Origin: Galdieria yellowstonensis
Lineage: Eukaryota; Rhodophyta; Bangiophyceae; Galdieriales; Galdieriaceae
Direction of reading: 5' to 3'
Assembly (NCBI GenBank): GCA_026122205.1
Contig: JANCYU010000022.1
Span: forward strand, 248,001-312,000
Length of the DNA stretch: 64,000 nt
Numbering within the stretch: the stretch's first letter is position 1; every line of letters starts with the position of its first letter. A program made the position numbers and the translations under genes. Below, piece by piece: positions 22,153 to 31,200 of the stretch. A model generated the notes under the pieces. The model did not search any database, was not told the DNA's origin, and worked only from the letters and a program-made list of their open reading frames with translations.

Positions 22153-22854
22153 ATGTCTTCGTTGAAGAAGTACCTACCGCAAAAAACTTACAAGGAGAGA
22201 GCTCAACCGAAAAGGAGAGCTCGTTTTGGTCTTCTTGAGAAGCATAAGGACTATGTACAAAGAGCAAGGAATTATCACAAGAAAGAAAGGCGTTACAAGG
22301 CTCTCGTTGAGAAAGCTTTGCAACGTAATCCTGACGAATTTTACTTCAAGATGATCAACAGTAGAACAGAGAACGGAATTCACGTAGAATTGGCACCAGC
22401 GCATGGCGGTATTTCGGAAGAAGAGTCTCGTGTGCAGTTGAATCGGATATGTTCTTACATTTTTACCCAAATCAACCACGAACGTTCCAGAATCGAAGCC
22501 TTGCAGTCGGAGCTACACTTTACAGAAGTACCTCGAAATAATAAGCACATCTTATATGTTGACGATACTGAGCCAGAAGAGGGTGACCAGTCTATAAACG
22601 AGCATATCGTAACTTCTCCTTTATCTAACTTTTCTTCTTGGACCAAGGGCAGTTTAAAGAAGACTGAAACAGCGCTTAGTCGTAAATATGCAGAACTTCG
22701 ATGGAGGTTAGATAGAGAGAAAAAGCTTCGAAAGTTGCTACAGAATCTTGAGTCCCGAAAGAGCTCAGGGAAGTCCTCGAAGCAGCAGGTCGGACAAGAC
22801 AGTATGAACAGTGTTGTTCGTGGAGCAAGTTGGAGACGGGAGAGAAGTAGATAG
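22153..22854 (+). CDS. UTP11: U3 snoRNA-associated protein 11 (small-subunit processome)
   Basis: Single exon, 233 residues. The N-terminus matches UTP11: TYKERAQPKRRARFGLLEKHKDYVQRARNYHKKERRYKAL followed by KALQRNPDEFYFKMINSR, family features KDYV-x-RA-x-x-(F/Y)H-K and RNPDEFY. UTP11 is part of the nucleolar SSU processome for 18S rRNA maturation. The middle is acidic and the C-terminus (ELRWRLDREKKLRKLLQ...) basic and coiled, as in orthologues. It begins 16 bp after the GT47 stop, so its promoter probably lies within that gene. Confidence 0.93.
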   Translation: MSSLKKYLPQKTYKERAQPKRRARFGLLEKHKDYVQRARNYHKKERRYKALVEKALQRNPDEFYFKMINSRTENGIHVELAPAHGGISEEESRVQLNRICSYIFTQINHERSRIEALQSELHFTEVPRNNKHILYVDDTEPEEGDQSINEHIVTSPLSNFSSWTKGSLKKTETALSRKYAELRWRLDREKKLRKLLQNLESRKSSGKSSKQQVGQDSMNSVVRGASWRRERSR

Positions 22855-23001
22855 TTAACAAATCGCGCGTTTGTTGTCCGAATTTCAAAGGTCTTAAAAT
22901 TGGAGAAGTTTGAGCGAGTGTAGAAAATGACTTGGTTCTACTTTGTATGTTTGAGCTGCTATAAACGCTTTTCACTACTTAGATTGCTCGTCTCTTGAAC
23001 C

Positions 23002-23331
23002 TTATTCAAGTTGCAAGACCGAAACTATTGTACCGTTTTTCTGAAGACTGTACAGAGCTGTAACAGACCCGCCAAAGTGAATACACCGTACAAGGTGTGT
23101 TTTTAGAATGGAAAGCTTTGTGAACTTTTCAGCAGTCATCAGGTATCCCTCATTGTTGTCAGAGCCTGTGTTTTCAACCTGGACAACGATCGAGACTTCA
23201 TTAAGAAGCTGCCTCGATTCGAAGTTTTCCAATTCTTATCGTTCCCTTTTTCTAGCAGCTCTCAGCTTGTTCCGTTGCTGAGTCTCTGTACGTTTAGAGT
23301 TCTCTGACGAAAGGAAGTAGTGAGTTTCAAA
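23002..23331 (-). pseudogene. Possible coding remnant with in-frame stop, family unknown
   Basis: A minus-strand frame starting after a plausible acceptor at 23331 reads FETHYFLSSENSK then a basic stretch (QQRNKLRAARKRER), meets TAA at 23238-23236, and continues open in the same frame for 78 codons to 23002 (ELENFESRQLL...GSVTALYSLQKNGTIVSVLQLE). The composition is protein-like on both sides of the stop. It may be a decayed gene, a missed splice, a sequence error or chance. No start codon could be fixed and I do not recognise the family. Confidence 0.25.
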
Positions 23332-23602
23332 CTAGTAGACAAAATAAACATGCATTCAGAAACAAATGCACCTGAGCAAATTCAACAAGAGAAGTATTGA
23401 ATAACGAAAACTGCTGCAACAAAAAGGATAATTATTTGCAATGAAAAAAATACAAAATTGGACTACGCTATCCAATAGAACCAACCCGTTTTCAACATAC
23501 CACAACAAACAACATGTTACGTTGCTTCAGCCCCTTTGAGATATTCTACAAATATCGCGCATTTACTATAACAATTGTATAACGTTTTATGTGCTGAGGC
23601 TT

Positions 23603-24428
23603 TCAAGAGAAGCTATGCTCTTCCTCCTCCTTCTTCTTGCCATTAATGGCGACTTCTCTAATATTTGACAACAGTTTGGGCACTTCTTTCAAGATTTTTC
23701 TTTCTACCAACGATACTGGAAAAAAAACGTTAGGTAAGGCGACCAAACTATATTCCATTCGACAATGACCGCTTTCTATTTCGCTGAATCGATAAGTCCC
23801 GTCGAATTCTTCAAAATCCCGACTTTGCATCTTTAGAAAACGCAAGGCTTTCAGGTAATCCTCAATTACTTGGACCACAATTCTACTTCGTATGTTGAAA
23901 GTCCTGGAAAGAAGAATAACCTGCTCTACCTGCTTATCTCCGCCTGTGTCCGATATGATTCTACTTTCCACAATGTTGGGCAGAATTTCGGGAAGCTTCT
24001 CATAGTCGGTCATAACTTCCCAGACGCGTTTCACTGGAGCTTCGATATCAAGACCACCCTGGAATAATCAGTGTTCCAGTACAAGCCTGGTTGAATCAAC
24101 TCACCGAGATTCTGCGTCTTCGACCGCCTAGCGAAGTCAATCTAACGTTGATATCAACTCCAGAAATTACTTCAGTCACTTCTTTCACTATTTTTTCTTC
24201 AGAAACGCATTGGTTTACAGTGCTTTCACTGTCAGCACTGGCTAACAACCATTTTGAAAGCCTTCGACAAGTCCTCCCCACAAGTACCTTCCCGGTAAAC
24301 ACCCGAACTGTGTTCTTACTAGATAACTGATATGTTCGAACACTGGTTTGAGCTCTCGACGACACAAGTTTTGAGCTTTGTAAAACAAAAATACAAAAGG
24401 CCATTGAAAACGAACGAGCACAAAACAA
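23603..24428 (-). CDS. COQ10/START-type polyketide cyclase-like protein (probable organellar)
   Basis: Two exons, 24428-24105 and 24058-23603, with a 46-nt intron; 259 residues. The spliced junction restores RRRRISGGLDIEAPVKRVWEVMTDYEKLPEILPNIVESR, a close match to the plastid/cyanobacterial branch of the COQ10-START family (RRISGG-x-x-IEAP...VW-x-VLTDYE-x-L). The helix-grip fold binds a hydrophobic ligand, in mitochondrial COQ10 a quinone. The first 60 or so residues are Ser/Arg-rich with a hydrophobic start, consistent with a targeting sequence. The C-terminus is charged (KKKEEEEHS). It is divergent from mago nashi, 33 bp between ATGs. Ligand not predictable. Confidence 0.82.
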
Positions 24429-24461
24429 TGCTCACGAGGATTGGTGAAAAGGGAGCATAAG

Positions 24462-25061
24462 ATGGCCAACAACAGTGAAGAGTTTTACGTCCGCTACTAC
24501 GTTGGTCACAAGGGAAAGTTTGGTCACGAGTTTCTAGAGTTCGAATTCAGACCTGATGGTAAACTGCGATATGCAAACAACTCTCACTACAAAAAGGAAA
24601 CGATAATTCGTAAAGAAGGTACGAGAGTTTGAGTTGGTTCACAGCGACTGAGCTTTCTCCAAGTTTATGTTACCGAAGCAGTTCTTAAGGAGCTTCGACG
24701 AATTATAGAGCAGAGCGAGATTATGAAGTAAGGAATCTATTTTCTATATGTATTCATAATGTTTTACTATTATCGGAAAGGGAGGACGATTCAAAGTGGC
24801 CAGAGCCAGACAAGACCGGTAGACAGGAACTCGAAATTGTTTTAGGAAATGAGCATATATCATTTGCGGTATGTACAGCTTGCCAAGTTTTGTGGGAAAC
24901 AGTTCTTATACTATTATTAGACCACGAAAATTGGTTCTTTGCTCGACGTACAAAACAGTGAAGATCCCAACGGCTTGAGAAACTTCTACTACTTGGTACA
25001 AGATTTGAAATGCTTCGTATTTTCATTGATCTCGCTACACTTTAAAATAAAACCTATATGA
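24462..25061 (+). CDS. MAGO: Mago nashi, exon junction complex core subunit
   Basis: Four exons: 24462-24618, 24664-24727, 24781-24868 and 24921-25061; introns of 45, 53 and 52 nt; 149 residues, the usual length. Near-identical to metazoan and plant MAGOH along its length: EFYVRYYVGHKGKFGHEFLE, DGKLRYANNS, KEVYVTEAVLKELRRII, WPEPDKTGRQELEIV, HISFATTKIGSLLDV, NFYYLVQDLKCFVFSLI and the C-terminal HFKIKPI. Mago pairs with Y14, is loaded near exon-exon junctions by the spliceosome and marks mRNAs for export and surveillance; its presence fits the intron-rich gene set. The stop is 67 bp from the convergent FUSC copy 2 stop. Confidence 0.98.
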
Positions 25062-25128
25062 TAAGAAGATACATCTTGCAACGTAAATTTAGGAAAGTGC
25101 TCTACTACATGAGAAAATCTTTATTCTG

Positions 25129-27930
25129 TTACACCTTGTAATACCCCATCTCTAATGTAAGTCTTCTTTCTTCTCCAGCATCTTCATATACACTTGACTC
25201 TGGTCGAAGGGAAAGTTCACGTTCTTCCCCGTCCAAAGAGCTATCCTCCTGAATTTCACTTCCGAAACGAGAGTTGCTAACAGCTCCGTCGGAAATCTCT
25301 TTGGAGTTGCGTATACTTTGAGAGATCCTCTTTTCGAGTCGTGGATGATCCGTACCAGGTTTTAGAGATATTCCCACCAATACAATATTGTCCATAGTAT
25401 CTAACACTTGAAATAAACTATACAAGAAAGTTAAATGTCGAACCGCATCATCAGGATGTAACGGAAATTCTTTGCTTTGCCAAGACGTATCACTAAGTTT
25501 GTTGCCTGAACCATTCGTAATACCAGAGTTCGACATATCTTCGATCAGATGCATGCGAAGTTTTTTAAACTCGCCGAATAAATTCTCGTATGCGTAAAAT
25601 AACCGCTCATGTGACTCCTCAACTTCGGAAGTATTCCCTCGCTTCGTTGATTTCAAAGCAAATCTTCTAGCAACACTATCAAAAACATCTTCTGTGCAAC
25701 TTTTCAGCAACTCGTACTGTTCTGTCATACGTGACAAGTACGCATCCCAAACAGTCGTAAGATATTTTCCAGTCAACTCTGGTTTCGAACTCAACACCAC
25801 CTTGAGGCATATCATTCTTCTAAAAATAGAAGAAACAGCTTGTAACATTTTCAACATAGAGGGATGAGCTAAACCTATTGAAGGGTCCAAGTTTGTCATA
25901 GTTCTCAACTTTGTCAGTTGGCCTTCAACCGTATTCAACTTGTTCGTTATTTCTTCAGGTACAGTCCATCCCTCCGTAGATACTTGCTGATTGCACAAGA
26001 TGAAATGATCAATAAAAGATCTGAAAAGATGCTTTTCATTCTCCATAATACTGATAAGAGTTTGTTGGCAATCTTTTGAAGCTTTGTAAGGCCAAAAAAT
26101 AGCAGAGACCATTCCTACAACAAAGCTGCCTGCCCATACACTGACAGTTCTTGATGCTGGATAAAGAAACGTAAAATGGGTGCTATATTGACATGAAATG
26201 GTAAAGAACTGAGCAAAAACAAAACCAAGATCTGCAATGATATAAGATGGAAAATATAAAGTTGGAACTAGAGCTGCATAAATCCAAAGACCCATCCAAA
26301 GAGTAAGAATATACGGATCCTTTCCAGCAAACATGGTGGCTGCATATGCCAAGGCACTCGAAATTACTGTTGTGAGACAATAAAGTAACAGTCTGTACCA
26401 AATCAGTTCCACGCCGCGCATATATATGATAATAACCATAATATAAGCTGTGACTGCATTGTAGTGCTGCGTAAAATTGTAGTCTGCTTTTGAAACTCCG
26501 GCTACTAAAATGGAAGGCACAATGACGATTGCGACACTAAGAACTTGTCGAAAGAGGAATTTGAGGTTATCTGTGTCACGTAACAACTTAGGTGATCTCC
26601 TATATACATCAATGGGCTCCCAAACTATTTCAAGCCACGAGAACAAATTTTTCCAAATATTGCCTCTTTCTTGACGCTTTCGATATATTCCATCTACATC
26701 CTGAAATATCTTTGCTACCGCATCATCAAAGTTTCTCAAACTAAAGGAAAAGAATATTACAGAGACTGATTCCAAAGAAGATGGAAGTTGATGTGTACTG
26801 CTTGAATGACGACTCGTCCAAAACTGCTCAAAAATCTTCGCTATTTCCCTGTTCATATTGTGCCGCAGATCCTCCGGCAGCCTCTCCAGTTGACTTGGAT
26901 CCGTTCCACGTGATACCGAGTCTGCAAGACTTCGTAGCATTTTGCACAAATGATCAAAATAATCTTTGAGGGTATTCATCGAACCGTTCGTCAATATATA
27001 CAAAGAGCCTTTACTAATAAGCCGCTCTCTCCTCAGAATTCCAGCAACGGCTTCAATATATATTACAAGTTGATCCACGTCCTTAATGAGTCCTTCCCAA
27101 AGTTTCGACGACTCTTCTCTAAAAGGATGCAGAATATCTGGTTCAAAAGGTAGCAAAGGCACAAAAGTTCGAGTGTAGAGCAGGGAAGTATGAATGGCAT
27201 GACAATCTTCCACTGCAGTAAAACTACCAATTTCCTTGTTTGAATCTTCACTAAGAACAAAGGAAGCAATTCGTTGCAAAGTATCTGCACTTCTAGTAAG
27301 ATTTCTAGAAACGTTCAAGCGTAACTGTGTCCTTGCCAACGTTGGAAAAAGGCATAGACCAGCCAAAGCTGCCGCAGCTCCCGCCCAGACTGCACTTATG
27401 AGGGTAGGGTATACCACGAACCACGCTCTCGCGGGAGATGTTTTCACAGTAAAAATAAGAGTCACACCATACATAAAGTTTGCAAGTATACCCATAGGTG
27501 TGAGATGGGGATTTAAACGTATAATGGCTATAATAAAACAACAAACCAACATGATAAAGTAAAGAGCAATGCCAGAACCGTCCGCCATTGCAAGAGAAAC
27601 AAGAGCAAGAACACTTCCAATTAGTCCTGCAACAGCTATAATAAGACCTGCTCTAAATACTGAGCCTACGTGTGAGTGGCTCGCTGCAATAGTATGAGTT
27701 AAATACTCCATAATAGCAATATAACAAACTGTTCTGTCTCTCATCACTGCAAAAAACACACAGATATTAATAGCTAAGCTGGTTAAAGTTATTCTTATAG
27801 CCACAAGAGAGTTTCGAGAAACGAGTATCTTTGCAAGCCAAACAAAGAAGCGTGGTACGTCCCCCCACGTAAGAGAACGTATTTCTTTTTTAAGATCCGA
27901 AAACCGCTGTCTCAATAGTTGCAAGCTCAT
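25129..27930 (-). CDS. FUSC / aromatic-acid-exporter-like membrane protein, copy 2
   Basis: Single uninterrupted frame of 933 residues, same architecture as 7178-9922: helical block about residues 40-210, cytosolic region, second block about 460-615, then a long cytosolic tail. Shared motifs: the N-terminal MADGSG...ALYFI run, NFTQHYNAVTAYIMV, MRGVEL, QYSTHFTFLYPASR and IFWPYKA. The two copies are clearly paralogous but well diverged, implying an old duplication. The Ser/Glu-rich C-terminus may be regulatory (inference). Convergent with mago nashi. Transport of organic anions is the family expectation only. Confidence 0.7.
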   Translation of the reverse strand: MSLQLLRQRFSDLKKEIRSLTWGDVPRFFVWLAKILVSRNSLVAIRITLTSLAINICVFFAVMRDRTVCYIAIMEYLTHTIAASHSHVGSVFRAGLIIAVAGLIGSVLALVSLAMADGSGIALYFIMLVCCFIIAIIRLNPHLTPMGILANFMYGVTLIFTVKTSPARAWFVVYPTLISAVWAGAAAALAGLCLFPTLARTQLRLNVSRNLTRSADTLQRIASFVLSEDSNKEIGSFTAVEDCHAIHTSLLYTRTFVPLLPFEPDILHPFREESSKLWEGLIKDVDQLVIYIEAVAGILRRERLISKGSLYILTNGSMNTLKDYFDHLCKMLRSLADSVSRGTDPSQLERLPEDLRHNMNREIAKIFEQFWTSRHSSSTHQLPSSLESVSVIFFSFSLRNFDDAVAKIFQDVDGIYRKRQERGNIWKNLFSWLEIVWEPIDVYRRSPKLLRDTDNLKFLFRQVLSVAIVIVPSILVAGVSKADYNFTQHYNAVTAYIMVIIIYMRGVELIWYRLLLYCLTTVISSALAYAATMFAGKDPYILTLWMGLWIYAALVPTLYFPSYIIADLGFVFAQFFTISCQYSTHFTFLYPASRTVSVWAGSFVVGMVSAIFWPYKASKDCQQTLISIMENEKHLFRSFIDHFILCNQQVSTEGWTVPEEITNKLNTVEGQLTKLRTMTNLDPSIGLAHPSMLKMLQAVSSIFRRMICLKVVLSSKPELTGKYLTTVWDAYLSRMTEQYELLKSCTEDVFDSVARRFALKSTKRGNTSEVEESHERLFYAYENLFGEFKKLRMHLIEDMSNSGITNGSGNKLSDTSWQSKEFPLHPDDAVRHLTFLYSLFQVLDTMDNIVLVGISLKPGTDHPRLEKRISQSIRNSKEISDGAVSNSRFGSEIQEDSSLDGEERELSLRPESSVYEDAGEERRLTLEMGYYKV

Positions 27931-28030
27931 GTATTAAAAGTTTTCGGAAAGTCCCTATAAGTGGCTTCCACACAAGTACTAAGGTTACCAGCTTGCAACG
28001 AGGTAATGAAAAACTATTTTCTAGAAATCC

Positions 28031-29977
28031 CTACGCCAATCGCTCGCTCAACTCGTCCAACATAAGTTTCGTTCTCTTGCGTTGGATCTTGCTTTGTCCA
28101 TGGGACATTCCATAGTATTTCTTTCCCAACTCCCTAAGGAAAGTTTTCAGCTCTTCATCTAAAGGTTTTCGACTTGGAATAATTCGACGAGATTCCGCTT
28201 CAATACAACATTGTAGACAAGTCACTGTTTCCATAACACTGCAAAGTTTCTATAAATATGTGTAGAACAAGTTAAAATATTCCTACTTGCCTTTCTCTCA
28301 AGTCGGACCATTCCACTATATTTTTCTCATTCATTTCTTTCCAAGCCACCTTGTTTTTGGTAACAGTTCTGTCAATCTTTCCAAGTATCTGTCTAAAATG
28401 GTGAGCTTGATGTTGCAATAGAATAGTACATCCAGTTCCTTTGTGACCCGCTCTGGCAGTTCGACCGACCCGGTGAAGATATGTTTTAATATGAATAGGA
28501 ACATCAAAGTTGATGACATGTTCCACGTTCTCCAAATCCATACCTCTCGTGGCAACGTCGCTACTGACAACAATTTGAAGTTTCTTCGAAGCCAAGTCTC
28601 TCACAACATTACGCCTCTGATGCTTTGATAGGTTACTCGATAACTCCGCAATATGAACACAGTTATTCGGAAAAATATGATTTCCAGAAAAATACAAAGA
28701 CAAGAAGCGAAATAATCGGTGAACTGAAGTCTTCGAACTAGCAAAGACCAAGACTCCTTAACCAGCAAATAAGAAAGACATAATAACTTGTTTGAAATAT
28801 CCTATACCTGTATCCAACAAGGGACGTTCAAGATGCTCAAGGTACCATATCAGTGAAATAAGCTTCTCTACAGGCGATTTGCACAGCAACACAAACTCTT
28901 CAAGTGCAAATGGCAGCCAATATTTCCGTTTTACGTCTCGATTCGCATTGGAAGAATTTTCCAGTGCAGAGGACACTGCAACTTCATTCCCTTCATAGGT
29001 AAAGAGCGCTGGATTCACGAGAAACAAGTTGGTCAATTTGGAAACGCTATTTGTTTGAGTTGCAGAAAACAAAAGTTTCCGCAACGGCCTCTTCAAACCA
29101 ATCTCCTTCACGGAATAAGGCTTGGAATCTTCTGAAATGTCATTCAATGGACATAACTGTCTTAAAATGTTTTCAACCCACTCCAAGCTTTGACCAGTCA
29201 TTAAACGATCTATAGAATTTTCAATAGATACTCGAAAATTGACTTGTTACGAACCTGTCTCGTCCAACACCAAAAACTCTAAAGTATTCAGTTTAAAACC
29301 ACTGTGATGGTTTATGTGATCTACTAAACGACCAGGAGTGGAAATGAGAATGTCAATCTTCCACAAAGAAGAATGACATGTTTCTTCTACAAGACATAAG
29401 GTTTCCAGGGCTTTAAATCTTTCTGAAGAAATAGAAGAGTCTCCACTGAAACCCACAATCTTCAAATCGGTTTCATCTGCCAAAAACTGAAAAACAGAAC
29501 TCAGTTGATGGACAAGTTCTCTGGGACGAGAATTGAGATAAACAGCATAAAAACATATTATTCCGTACCTGGTTGGAACAATTACCAAAGCTCGCAAGCA
29601 AGGACGCGACGTACGCTTACGAAGAGCTAAAGCGAAAGCGTCAATACTTGCAAGTCTCTAGACGTATACTTGCCTTGCAACAAAGGAAGAACGTAGCATA
29701 AAGTCTTTCCTGTCCCTGTCGGAGCTTGTATGATAAGATCACCTGGTAAATAATTCCTACTCCAGAGATAACATAAACACTTTTCCTTCGACTTGTGCAA
29801 TGATTACCTATCGAGATACTTCAGGTACTTGAAAATTGACCACTGAAAACGAAATAGCTTGTAAATATTCTGTAGCTTTAATCTCTTTCTTAGGCACTCA
29901 TCAAGTACTTGTATATCTTTATAAGGCTTGAAATCTTCTGCCGTCCAAAGCTGTTGACGGAAACAAGTCGTCGTCAT
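28031..29977 (-). CDS. DEAD-box RNA helicase, DDX51/Dbp6-like (DETD variant)
   Basis: Seven exons: 29977-29808, 29756-29670, 29646-29569, 29520-29255, 29209-28808, 28756-28287 and 28249-28031, together 563 residues in one frame. Motifs: APTGTGKT (I), VIVPTRELVHQ across an intron (Ia), STPGRLVDH (Ib), VLDETDRLM across an intron (II), LFSATQ (III), VLVFASSKTSV (IV), SSDVATRGMDLENVEHVINFD (V) and YLHRVGRTARAG (VI). Motif II is DETD, as I recall for plant DDX51-type helicases, which act in 60S ribosome assembly. Most introns are 45-51 nt, but frame demands a 23-nt GT-AG gap (29647-29669) and a 37-nt one (28250-28286). The last exon is the least certain. The start is 7 bp from the divergent pseudouridine synthase ATG. 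Confidence 0.82.
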
Positions 29978-29984
29978 ATTATCG

Positions 29985-31182
29985 ATGAAACGCCAACTGA
30001 CGGGAGTCGAAAATGATCGACGAAAGCAACGCTTTCGAAAGAACGGACTAAGTGACTTGGAAAGTATTGGAGAGGATCACTACTTTATAAAAAATAATTA
30101 TCGATATGTAGTTCCGTATACTTTCGAGTATCGTGTAAACACCAAGCAGAGATGGTTCGGGCGACGAATCTTGGAGGTTTTCTCTTGGGAGTTTCCTCAC
30201 GGAAGTGCAAACTATTGGGAGAACGAACTAAAGCAAGGTCGTCTGTTAGTAAATGGAGACAAAGTGTCACCCAATTTTCTGCTCCAAAACGGACATATTA
30301 TAACTCACCTCGTTCATCGTCACGAAGCAGCAACCACTGCAGACCCAGTAGAAATTATCTGTTCGGACTCTGAGAAAGTTGTTGTAAACAAACCTGCAGG
30401 ATTGCCAGTTCATCCTTGTGGCAACTATCGGAAAAACTCTTTACTCGCACGACTTGTCGTAGAACACGACCTGAGAAATTTACACGTGGTGCATCGGTAG
30501 GTTTTCAGGTTCCTTGCCAAACAAGTTTGCATATTTTGGCTCACAGTTTAGATCGTCAAACGTCCGGTTTGGTCATTTTTGCGAGAAACAAGGAACAAGC
30601 CAAATTACTTTCTAACAAATTTCATGATCGGCAAGTCCAAAAAACCTACATTGCCAGAGTTGTTGGTAAATTTCCTTCGGAAACAATTGTTTGCAATCAG
30701 AAGCTTGAATTTGATGAACATGACTGTGTAGGATCATGCAACGACTCAGGAAAGGAAGCAACCACAGTAAGCTATAAGTTTTGATGATCATATTATATAC
30801 TAAAAACTTTAAGATTTTCAAACTTGTATCTTACAACTTTGAGACAGGGCATTCCTTGGTCGAATGCAAACCACTTACAGGAAGAACACATCAAATAAGA
30901 TTACATCTTCAGTATTTAGGTCATCCAATTGTGAACGATCCTTTATATTGTTCTGATTGCAATAGCTATCGGATGGAGGATGACATATGTTTTCCATCTG
31001 TTGACGTATTATCCGAAGACATTGTTCAAAAGGGAAAAGAACTTAACTGTCCAATATGTCCCCGAGTTACCGTTTGGGATTCAAAAGAACGTTCTTATCT
31101 TATATGGCTCCATGCAAAGGAATATCGAAGCTCTGATTGGACGTTCCAATCTCCGCTACCTAGTTGGGCGAGTTTTGCATGA
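29985..31182 (+). CDS. RluA-family pseudouridine synthase (RPUSD2/Pus9/Rib2-like)
   Basis: Three exons: 29985-30496, 30547-30766 and 30814-31182; introns of 50 and 47 nt; 366 residues. The N-terminal YRYVVPYTFEYRVNTKQRWFG and ILEVFSWEF, then the S4-like GRLLVNGDKVSPNFLLQNG, are typical of eukaryotic RPUSD2/Pus9 proteins. The catalytic motif HRLDRQTSGLV is created across intron 1 and carries the essential Asp. Later GRTHQIRLHLQYLGHPIVNDPLY and a C-terminal CPIC pair complete the domain. It isomerises uridine in tRNA or mRNA; no deaminase domain is present, so it is not a full Rib2. Its stop is 18 bp from the convergent BEACH gene stop. Confidence 0.92.
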
Positions 31183-31200
31183 GAAAGCATCCCACAAGTA

